In this document: in pieces, positions 1-4,470 of the stretch | Numbering within the stretch: position 1 is the first letter of the stretch | Layout of the letters: every line of letters starts with the position of its first letter | DNA from: Candidatus Methylomirabilota bacterium | GTDB lineage: Bacteria > Methylomirabilota > Methylomirabilia > Methylomirabilales > 2-02-FULL-66-22 | DNA length: 10,701 nucleotides | Direction: 5' to 3' | Assembly (NCBI GenBank): GCA_016209725.1 | Contig: JACQVO010000222.1 | Location: forward strand, 1-10,701 | Notes under the pieces: model-generated | The model's input: only the letters and a program-made list of their open reading frames with translations | Databases searched by the model: none | What the model was told of the DNA's origin: nothing | Program-made: the position numbers and the translations under genes

Positions 1-30
1 CTTTGCCAAAGGGGGGCAAGGGGGGATTTC
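1..30. repeat. Edge of a G-rich palindromic intergenic repeat
   Basis: The first bases contain the small palindrome CTTTG-C-CAAAG (1-11), then two GGGGGG runs separated by CAA. Similar units made of CCCCCC, a CTTTGsCAAAG core and GGGGGG are familiar as dispersed intergenic palindromes in many environmental bacterial genomes. Only the right half is inside the window, so the full stem cannot be verified. It lies just past the 3' end of the minus-strand hydrolase and could help end its transcript. Confidence 0.4.
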
Positions 31-66
31 GCTAGGCTGACGTCCTAACCCCGATCCGAGAGGAAG

Positions 67-897
67 TCATGAGGCACCACACTCCTTCGGTGGATCGCCG
101 CTCTTCAGGAATACTCGGACGGCCGACAGCAGCACGTCGGATGGGTCCAGCAGGGTCGAGTGTTCGGCGCCGGGGAGGACCAGGCGGCGGGCGTCGGGGA
201 GGTGGGCGGCCAGGACATCCACCACGCTGGAGAAGTGGCGGTGGGTCTCCTGGCCCACGATCAAGAGCACAGGCTGCCGCACCGTCGCCAAGCGCGCCGT
301 CGGATTGAAGGCCTCGGCGGAGCGGACGATCCCCTCGATGATCCACGGAGGTCGGGACAGCAGGAGCGACCGATAGCGGCTGCGCAGAAGCGCCTTCGCC
401 CGGGTGGGAGGCAGGACACAACGGAACCAGTAGTCGAGGCCGGCTGCCACGTCCCGCTCCCGCATGAGGCGGGCGATTGTCTCACCGGAGAGTCCGGCGG
501 TGTCAATCGAATGCTCCTGCTGGAGGCCCAGCATCGGCGGCTCGGCCAGGAGTATCCGCCGCACCCGGTCCGGACAGGCCAGGGCGAAGGCCAGGGCCGT
601 GATCGCCCCACCGGAGCAACCGAAAAGGTCCACCGCTCCAAGGCTCAGCCGATCCAACAGCTCCCGCAGGTCGTCGGCCAGCACCTCGACGGTGTAGGGC
701 GCCTCCGCGGCAGGGATTTCACTTCCACCGTGGCCCCGGCGGTCATAGGCGATGAGGCGGCGGTCCGCGGCGAGGAAGGGCATGAGGCGGCGCCACACGT
801 CGACGCTCAGGGCGTCGTTGTGCAGCAGCACCAGCGGCTCGCCGGTGCCGAGATCCTCGTAATAGGTCTGGAGACCGTTGATCCGTGCGACGGGCAT
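67..897 (-). CDS. Alpha/beta-fold hydrolase
   Basis: A 276-residue alpha/beta hydrolase of usual length for the family. The nucleophile elbow is G93-C-S95-G-G (G-x-S-x-G), and the catalytic histidine is most likely H246 in GAEHS. The YDRRGHGGSE segment (51-60) is the conserved loop after strand beta4. Two things are unusual: the oxyanion-hole HG motif after strand beta3 is replaced by H26-N-D, and the acid position after strand beta7 reads VGQETH (214-219), so E217 is the likely acid in place of the usual Asp. No signal peptide is seen, so it is probably cytoplasmic. The ATG at 897 is preceded on the minus strand by AGGTGG at good spacing. It is a lone gene, divergent from the nucleotidyltransferase. 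The family covers esterases, haloperoxidase-like enzymes and C-C hydrolases; the substrate cannot be told from sequence. Confidence 0.9.
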   Translation of the reverse strand: MPVARINGLQTYYEDLGTGEPLVLLHNDALSVDVWRRLMPFLAADRRLIAYDRRGHGGSEIPAAEAPYTVEVLADDLRELLDRLSLGAVDLFGCSGGAITALAFALACPDRVRRILLAEPPMLGLQQEHSIDTAGLSGETIARLMRERDVAAGLDYWFRCVLPPTRAKALLRSRYRSLLLSRPPWIIEGIVRSAEAFNPTARLATVRQPVLLIVGQETHRHFSSVVDVLAAHLPDARRLVLPGAEHSTLLDPSDVLLSAVRVFLKSGDPPKECGAS

Positions 898-995
898 GGT
901 CCACCTGATATCACAGGCCGGCGCGATGGGCCAAGCCGATTTGCATGGGCGCTGGCTTGCCCCTTCCGTAGCGGGCGTCCCGGTCCGGTTTTCTT

Positions 996-1024
996 TTGCC
1001 TTTGGAACGGGTTAAGGCTAGGCT
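996..1024 (+). promoter_or_regulatory. Weak candidate promoter for the nucleotidyltransferase gene
   Basis: TTGCCT (996-1001) and TAGGCT (1019-1024) are spaced by 17 bases and lie about 40 bases before the ATG at 1063. Matches to the sigma-70 consensus are only 4/6 and 3/6, so this is tentative. The rest of the 165-base gap at 898-1062 shows no other clear element. Confidence 0.25.
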
Positions 1025-1062
1025 GCGACTCCCGGATCCCTCTCCGACGCAAGGGGAAGAGC

Positions 1063-1440
1063 ATGGGACAGCTCCCCACCAGTGCCAGAGATCTGGACGC
1101 CGCGGTCTGGCTGACGGCGGTCGAGCGAGAAGCCATCCTTCGCTTCAAACAGGGTGTGGCGGCCCTGCCCGGTGTTCTGGCTGAACGGCTAATCCTCTTC
1201 GGGTCGCGGGCCCGCGGGGAGGGGAGCGAGGAGTCTGACCTCGACCTCGCGGTGATCCTCTCGGCTGCCGAGGGGCCCCACTGGCGGCAGATCGTTGACG
1301 TGGCAACCGAGTTGAACCTTGCGTACGAATATCGCATCCGAGTCTCTCCCCTGATTCTCAGCCAGGCGAGGCTGTTTGACCTCTGGGACCGTGAGCGTGC
1401 CATTGCCCACGAAATTCTCATGGAGGGGATCGAGGTATGA
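1063..1440 (+). CDS. MntA-type minimal nucleotidyltransferase (orphan antitoxin-like)
   Basis: A 125-residue protein of the DNA polymerase beta-like minimal nucleotidyltransferase superfamily. The signature is complete: G47-S-R-A-R-G52 followed by S58-D59-L-D61-L, with D59 and D61 as the two metal-binding aspartates. In MNT/HEPN (MntA/HepT, type VII) toxin-antitoxin systems such proteins neutralise the HEPN RNase by transferring AMP to it. The ATG at 1063 follows AAGGGGAAG (1051-1059). The same frame stays open far upstream, but that stretch is antisense to the hydrolase gene and is not coding. The stop overlaps an ATG in the form ATGA (1437-1440), the usual coupling to a HEPN gene, yet only a broken remnant follows. 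It may therefore be an antitoxin left without its toxin, or it may have been reused. Confidence 0.85.
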   Translation: MGQLPTSARDLDAAVWLTAVEREAILRFKQGVAALPGVLAERLILFGSRARGEGSEESDLDLAVILSAAEGPHWRQIVDVATELNLAYEYRIRVSPLILSQARLFDLWDRERAIAHEILMEGIEV

Positions 1441-1578
1441 GCGAGGCGAAGTCGTGGTTTCGATCCCCGGACTCATGAGGGGGTCGAGACCCTGTTCGGC
1501 CTGCATTTCATCCGGGAGGGCAAGGAGTCTGCCGGTGAGGTGAAGCGGCTGCTCGGAATGGCCGAACCAGCCGCGTGA
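1437..1578 (+). pseudogene. Deleted remnant of a HEPN (HepT-like) partner gene
   Basis: An ATG overlapping the nucleotidyltransferase stop opens M-S-E-A-K-S-W-F-R, which resembles the usual start of HEPN proteins (MSxEAxxWL). It stops at 1476-1478 after 13 codons. In another frame (1441-1575, stop 1576-1578) the sequence reads through T-HEGVETLFGLHFIREGK, closely matching the C-terminal half of HEPN/UPF0332 proteins, where an H-x-G...F...HF...G block is typical. The middle of the gene, including the part that would carry the RNase R-x4-6-H residues, is missing, and the C-terminal tail is also short. The best explanation is an internal deletion of very roughly 50 codons or more that also shifted the frame. 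Similarity is judged by eye. Confidence 0.6.
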
Positions 1579-1630
1579 GCTTCACGGCATGTGTGGCGCT
1601 GACTGTGTGGTCGAGGGGATCGTGGATGGT

Positions 1631-2056
1631 CTATCCAACGCCGGGCGCCCTGGTCTCCAGGAAGGCATGGGCCTTGGCCAGCAGGTCACGGGCGTTTTTG
1701 AAGGTGAGGCGTTTCACGGTCTCCTCAAGGGACAGCCAGGCGAACCCTGAGTGCTCGTGGGACAAGATGACGTCACCGGTGGGCGTCTCCGCCAGGAAGT
1801 AGATGACGACCTTGAGCATGCCTTCCCCGGCCTTGCGATAGAAGTAGCGCATGCTCTCCTTGAAGCCGGGAACAAATTGCGCGTCCCGGATGCCGGTCTC
1901 CTCCTGGAGTTCCCGCGCCGCCGCCGTCTCCGGATCCTCGCCTGCCTCGATGTGCCCCTTGGGGAAATCCCAGTGGGTCCCGTAGTCGAGGACCAGATAC
2001 TCCCGCTGCGGTTTGTTTCGAGCCAGGATCACGCCAGCCGAGATCTCGCGACCCAT
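1631..2056 (-). CDS. Nudix hydrolase, diadenosine tetraphosphatase-like
   Basis: A 141-residue single-domain Nudix protein. The Nudix box is perfect: G34-x5-E40-x7-R48-E-L-Q-E52-E53-T-G-I56, with E52 and E53 binding the catalytic magnesium. The D30-F-P-K-G-H segment just before the box, and a small domain with few extras, resemble the bis(5'-nucleosyl)-tetraphosphatase (Ap4A hydrolase, NudT2-like) branch. Such enzymes clear dinucleoside polyphosphates made under stress in the cytoplasm. The chosen ATG (2054-2056) has GGAGGA (2060-2065) six bases upstream; the frame is open 15 codons further, but that part overlaps the promoter. It is monocistronic and divergent from the microprotein gene. The exact substrate (Ap4A, another nucleoside polyphosphate or mRNA cap) is not certain. 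Confidence 0.9.
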   Translation of the reverse strand: MGREISAGVILARNKPQREYLVLDYGTHWDFPKGHIEAGEDPETAAARELQEETGIRDAQFVPGFKESMRYFYRKAGEGMLKVVIYFLAETPTGDVILSHEHSGFAWLSLEETVKRLTFKNARDLLAKAHAFLETRAPGVG

Positions 2057-2071
2057 CGGTCCTCCTGCGCC

Positions 2072-2101
2072 TTTATACCGCAGAAGCCCGGTCCTTGCCA
2101 A
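2072..2101 (-). promoter_or_regulatory. Promoter of the Nudix gene
   Basis: On the minus strand, TTGGCA (-35, 2101-2096) is followed after 18 bases by TATAAA (-10, 2077-2072), both 5/6 matches to sigma-70 consensus. Transcription would begin near 2065, leaving a leader of only about 9 bases that starts at the Shine-Dalgarno sequence. Confidence 0.55.
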
Positions 2102-2119
2102 CCCCGCAACGAATGGAAT

Positions 2120-2137
2120 AGCGCTTGAAAAAGCGCT
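2120..2137 (+). other. GNRA-tetraloop hairpin upstream of the microprotein
   Basis: AGCGCTT (2120-2126), GAAA (2127-2130) and AAGCGCT (2131-2137) form a perfect 7-bp stem closed by a GAAA tetraloop. It sits in the 113-base divergent gap between the Nudix gene and the microprotein and overlaps the -35 element of the rightward promoter. It could be an operator or a coincidental palindrome. No T-run follows, so it is not a standard terminator. Confidence 0.4.
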
Positions 2138-2154
2138 GGCGGCAACGGTAAACT
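2125..2154 (+). promoter_or_regulatory. Candidate promoter for the microprotein operon
   Basis: TTGAAA (2125-2130, 5/6) and TAAACT (2149-2154, 4/6) are separated by 18 bases. The predicted start near 2161 falls on the GGAGGG ribosome site of the 41-codon gene, so the leader would be extremely short. The -35 overlaps the GAAA hairpin. Confidence 0.4.
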
Positions 2155-2169
2155 GTCCGAGGAGGGATC

Positions 2170-2295
2170 ATGGCCCGCCGAAACTCGCCGACGATCGGCC
2201 GGAAAGTTCCCCGGAGTGCCTTTGACCGGGATCGCCGGACCATCCTGAAGCATGTCCCCAAGCTTCGCAAGATCAAGCCGGCCAAGGGGCGGTGA
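2170..2295 (+). CDS. Small basic 41-residue protein of unknown function
   Basis: A 41-codon gene with ATG at 2170 and TGA at 2293-2295. Three things support it: a strong GGAGGG ribosome site (2161-2166) four bases... upstream of the ATG region, a candidate promoter in front, and a stop overlapping the next start as TGATG. The product is strongly basic, rich in Arg and Lys throughout (starting MARRNSPTIGRK and ending KIKPAKGR), with no membrane segment or signal peptide. Such a composition would suit a nucleic-acid-binding or ribosome-associated peptide, but I recognise no family. An alternative is that it serves as a leader ORF that couples ribosomes onto the secreted-protein gene behind it. 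The coding call rests on start-site quality and coupling, not on homology. Confidence 0.55.
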   Translation: MARRNSPTIGRKVPRSAFDRDRRTILKHVPKLRKIKPAKGR

Positions 2296-2831
2296 TGCGC
2301 CGGGGTCTTGCGCCCTTGCTTGCCCTGGCGTGTTTGACCGCGCTCCCGGCCGCCGGGCAAATCCGCCGGGCGGACTTCGTGATCCTGGCCGGCGACACGG
2401 ACGATGCCATCCGCCTGGCTAAGAACATCAAGGATTTCTTCGCCGCCGATCCGACCGCGCGTCGCGTCGTGAGCCAGGCGCGGGAAGTCTTGGTCCAAAG
2501 CTGGCTGGAGGAGAAATCCCCGGCCCAGCTTACGGATCAGGAGCGGGCGGCCGTCCAAAACCCGGAGCGCCACGACGCGCCTGTCCTGCATGATGTGACC
2601 GTGGCCTTGACCGCCAGCCCCCCGTCAATCGTCCTGAGTTGGGACATCCCCCTCCGTGTGTGGCCGCGGCTCGCCGGTTCCGTGGGCTTGGTGGCGAATC
2701 GCATCGTGCGGGATGGTGCGCTCTTCGCCCGCCGCGCCCTGCAGCTTCGCGTGAACCTCCAGGGCGCCGAGACGTATCGGGTGAATGCCGACGTCGATGG
2801 CAATGTCACGGTCGTTTTTATCTACGAATGA
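2295..2831 (+). CDS. Secreted protein of unknown function
   Basis: A 178-residue protein with a clear N-terminal signal peptide: MRRG, a hydrophobic core (about 5-18), then PAAG-Q, with cleavage likely near residue 21. The mature part begins with a mostly helical, charged segment (about 24-95). It continues into a beta-rich half with alternating hydrophobic residues (VTVALT, SIVLSW, VTVVFIYE). It is therefore probably a small periplasmic two-part domain. C13 lies too early and in the wrong context for a lipobox, so it is not a lipoprotein. I chose the ATG at 2295, which overlaps the microprotein stop (TGATG), with AAGGGGCGG (2284-2292) as ribosome site; a GTG one codon upstream is possible. 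I do not recognise a family. The tight overlap suggests joint expression with the 41-residue protein. Confidence 0.75.
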   Translation: MRRGLAPLLALACLTALPAAGQIRRADFVILAGDTDDAIRLAKNIKDFFAADPTARRVVSQAREVLVQSWLEEKSPAQLTDQERAAVQNPERHDAPVLHDVTVALTASPPSIVLSWDIPLRVWPRLAGSVGLVANRIVRDGALFARRALQLRVNLQGAETYRVNADVDGNVTVVFIYE

Positions 2832-2854
2832 TAGCCTTCAGTTGGCCGGGAATG

Positions 2855-2871
2855 CGGTGACGTATTCACCG
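2855..2871 (+). other. Hairpin after the secreted-protein gene
   Basis: CGGTGA (2855-2860) and TCACCG (2866-2871) pair perfectly around CGTAT, 24 bases past the stop. No T-run follows, so a rho-independent terminator is not supported. A transcript-end stabilising hairpin is possible. Confidence 0.35.
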
Positions 2872-2904
2872 GGTATTACCGTTCGCACTGAGCCCTTCGG
2901 CTTC

Positions 2905-2950
2905 GTTCGTCCTGAGCCTGTCGAAGGACGAACTGCCGCTCAGGACAGGC
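2905..2950. repeat. REP-like palindromic repeat with a partial second copy
   Basis: GTTCGTCCT (2905-2913) and AGGACGAAC (2925-2933) are perfect 9-base inverted arms around GAGCCTGTCGA. The unit closely resembles a palindrome with a CCTGAGCyTGTCGAAGG core that is widely scattered between genes in very different bacteria. Downstream, CTCAGG (2939-2944) and GACAGGC (2944-2950) match parts of the core in reverse orientation, suggesting a damaged second unit. It fills the gap between the secreted-protein and thioesterase genes. Confidence 0.6.
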
Positions 2951-2965
2951 ATAAGGAAGCAACCT

Positions 2966-3343
2966 GTGACCGACCATCGCACGCACCCGACCCGTCCTGA
3001 CTTCCGGTTCTGGTGGCCGGTGACCGTCCGCTGGGGCGACATGGACGCCATGGGCCACATCAACAACGTCGTCCACTTTCAATACCTGGAGTCGGTGCGC
3101 ATCGGCTTTGCGGACGCGATCGGGTGGGGCATACGGACCGGGAGCGGAGGCCGGCAGGGGCCGGCGGTTGTCTCCCAGACCTACCACTATCGCCGTCAGG
3201 TCTTCTACCCGGCCGAGCTGGAGGTGGGGGTTCGCTGCAGAGAGGTCCGGGGTGGGAGCAGCGTGGTGGTGTGGCTGGACTATGACGGGGGCCGGGCGCC
3301 GGAGATCCCGCCGGACCTGCGCCAGGCACTCACCGGGAGCTGA
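2966..3343 (+). CDS. Acyl-CoA thioesterase, hotdog fold (YbgC/4HBT type)
   Basis: A 125-residue cytoplasmic hotdog-fold thioesterase that would hydrolyse acyl-CoA. The active-site block RWGDMDAMGHINN spans residues 22-34; D27 aligns with the catalytic Asp of 4-hydroxybenzoyl-CoA thioesterases, and a tyrosine/glutamate helix start (Y40-L-E) follows. The start is GTG at 2966, with AAGGAAG (2953-2959) in front. The C-terminal half is shorter than usual: after GGSSVVVWLD (97-105) the chain goes straight to the closing YDGGRAPEIPPDLRQAL, whereas relatives normally have about 20 more residues with another strand pair between them. That suggests an in-frame internal loss, so activity is uncertain. 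It lies alone between repeat-rich gaps, and its acyl substrate is unknown. Confidence 0.85.
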   Translation: MTDHRTHPTRPDFRFWWPVTVRWGDMDAMGHINNVVHFQYLESVRIGFADAIGWGIRTGSGGRQGPAVVSQTYHYRRQVFYPAELEVGVRCREVRGGSSVVVWLDYDGGRAPEIPPDLRQALTGS

Positions 3344-3348
3344 AGAAC

Positions 3349-3408
3349 GTTCGGCAGAACGGCCGAACGGTCGAACCCGCCTTCGGCGGAAACCGTCGAA
3401 CGCTTTTT
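3349..3408 (+). terminator. Tandem hairpins with T-run after the thioesterase
   Basis: GTTCGGC (3349-3355) pairs with GCCGAAC (3362-3368). Then CCGCC-TTC-GGCGG (3377-3389) forms a short stem that can be extended outward by ACGGT (3367-3371) with ACCGT (3392-3396). A run of five T follows at 3404-3408. Placed right after the thioesterase stop and before the convergent end of purC, it plausibly ends rightward transcription. The seven bases between stem and T-run make it imperfect. The repeated CGAACG words suggest it may also be a small intergenic repeat. Confidence 0.45.
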
Positions 3409-3414
3409 GACTTG

Positions 3415-4314
3415 CTATGCAAACGGCGCGGACCTTCCGAGCAGTCTGGTGTACGCCTCCAGGTACTTCTCCCGGGTCTTCCTCACGATCTCGGCGGGCA
3501 GGGGCGGGGGCGGCGGCTTCTGGGGCCACTTGATGGACAGCAGATAATCGCGCAGGAACTGCTTGTCGAATGATGGCTGGGGGCCGCCCGGCTTGTACTC
3601 GTCCTTGGGCCAGAAGCGGGAGGAGTCGGGGGTCAGCACCTCGTCCACCAGCATCAGGGTATCGGCGGCCATCCCGAACTCGAGCTTGGTGTCGGCCAGG
3701 ATGATGCCGCGAGTCTCGGCGATGGCCTGGGCGCGGCGATACACCGCCAGGCTCAGCCCACGGAGGCGCTCTGCCAGGTCGCTGCCCAGGTCGCGTACCA
3801 TGTGATCGAAGGGGACGTTCAGGTCGTGGGTCCCCAGCTCCGCTTTCGTGGCAGGGGTGAAGATAGGCTCCTCCAGCCGGTCCGATTCGACCAGGCCGGC
3901 GGGCAGCCGGATCCCGCACACGCTGCCGCTCTCGCGATACTCCTTCCAGCCGGAGCCGCTGAGGTACCCCCGGACCACGCACTCGAAGGGGACGACCCTG
4001 GCCTTCCTGACCAGCATGGAGCGGTCGCGGAGCGTCTCGGCGTACGCTTGACATGCGGCCGGAAATGCCTGCACATCCGTGCTGACAAGGTGGTGGGGGG
4101 CCAAGTCGGCGATCTGGCGGAACCAGAAGGCCGAGATTTGGGTGAGGATCTTCCCCTTGTCCGGGATGGGATCGTTCATCACCACATCGAAGGCCGAGAT
4201 GCGGTCCGAGGCGACGATCAGGAGCCTCTCCCCCAGGTCGTAGATGTCCCGTACCTTCCCTCGGCCTCTGAGGGTGAGACCGGGCAGCTTCGTCTCGAAC
4301 AGCGGTGTTCCCAT
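3415..4314 (-). CDS. purC: Phosphoribosylaminoimidazole-succinocarboxamide synthase
   Basis: SAICAR synthase, 299 residues, the ATP-dependent ligase that joins aspartate to carboxyaminoimidazole ribotide in de novo purine synthesis in the cytoplasm. Family marks are clear: the N-terminal G19-K-V-R-D-I-Y nucleotide-binding loop, A35-S-D-R-I-S-A-F-D (35-43), the ECVVRGYLSGSGWKEY region (111-126), FTPATKAELGTHD (152-164), and LADTKLEFG (206-214), the family's IADTKFEFG motif. The length fits the roughly 300-residue class seen in many bacteria and in yeast Ade1, longer than the roughly 237-residue E. coli form. The ATG at 4314 has GGAGG on the minus strand at good spacing; an open extension of 15 codons upstream lies in the leader. 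It is not clustered with other pur genes here and is divergent from the penicillin-binding protein gene. Confidence 0.97.
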   Translation of the reverse strand: MGTPLFETKLPGLTLRGRGKVRDIYDLGERLLIVASDRISAFDVVMNDPIPDKGKILTQISAFWFRQIADLAPHHLVSTDVQAFPAACQAYAETLRDRSMLVRKARVVPFECVVRGYLSGSGWKEYRESGSVCGIRLPAGLVESDRLEEPIFTPATKAELGTHDLNVPFDHMVRDLGSDLAERLRGLSLAVYRRAQAIAETRGIILADTKLEFGMAADTLMLVDEVLTPDSSRFWPKDEYKPGGPQPSFDKQFLRDYLLSIKWPQKPPPPPLPAEIVRKTREKYLEAYTRLLGRSAPFA

Positions 4315-4357
4315 GGGATCCTCCGTGGAAGAAGACGGGGTGTGCCGAAGCAGCGCC

Positions 4358-4368
4358 ATCCTACCACA
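4358..4368 (-). promoter_or_regulatory. Extended -10 promoter of purC
   Basis: On the minus strand, TGTGGTAGGAT (4368-4358) is an extended -10 element (TGn followed by TAGGAT, 4/6). No clear -35 is seen upstream. Transcription would start near 4352, giving a leader of about 38 bases to the purC ATG. Confidence 0.45.
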
Positions 4369-4432
4369 CGCCTCGGATCGGTCGGAGAGAAATCTGGTGC
4401 CCGGGGACGAAAGGCGACGGAGGAGCGGTTCG

Positions 4433-4461
4433 TTTTCATCCCGCAGTCAGTGTGCTACCAT
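4433..4461 (+). promoter_or_regulatory. Promoter of the penicillin-binding protein gene
   Basis: TTTTCA (4433-4438, 4/6) and TACCAT (4456-4461, 4/6) are separated by 17 bases. TGTGC directly before the -10 supplies an extended -10 TG. Transcription would start near 4468, only about 3 bases before the ATG at 4471, so the transcript may be almost leaderless; no strong ribosome site is present. Confidence 0.45.
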
Positions 4462-4470
4462 GACGAGACC

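Noticed and set aside
69..308. 79-residue plus-strand frame with AGAGGAAG before its ATG
   Set aside because: Despite the ribosome-site-like sequence, it is wholly antisense to the hydrolase, Arg/Gly/Pro-rich and motif-free.
160..1062. Open frame running upstream into the nucleotidyltransferase, giving a 426-residue protein
   Set aside because: It is antisense to the clear alpha/beta hydrolase; the ATG at 1063 has its own ribosome site and matches the family's N-terminus.
3802..4470. Open frame upstream of the penicillin-binding protein, giving 911 residues
   Set aside because: It lies antisense to purC and has no family similarity; the membrane anchor begins right at 4471.
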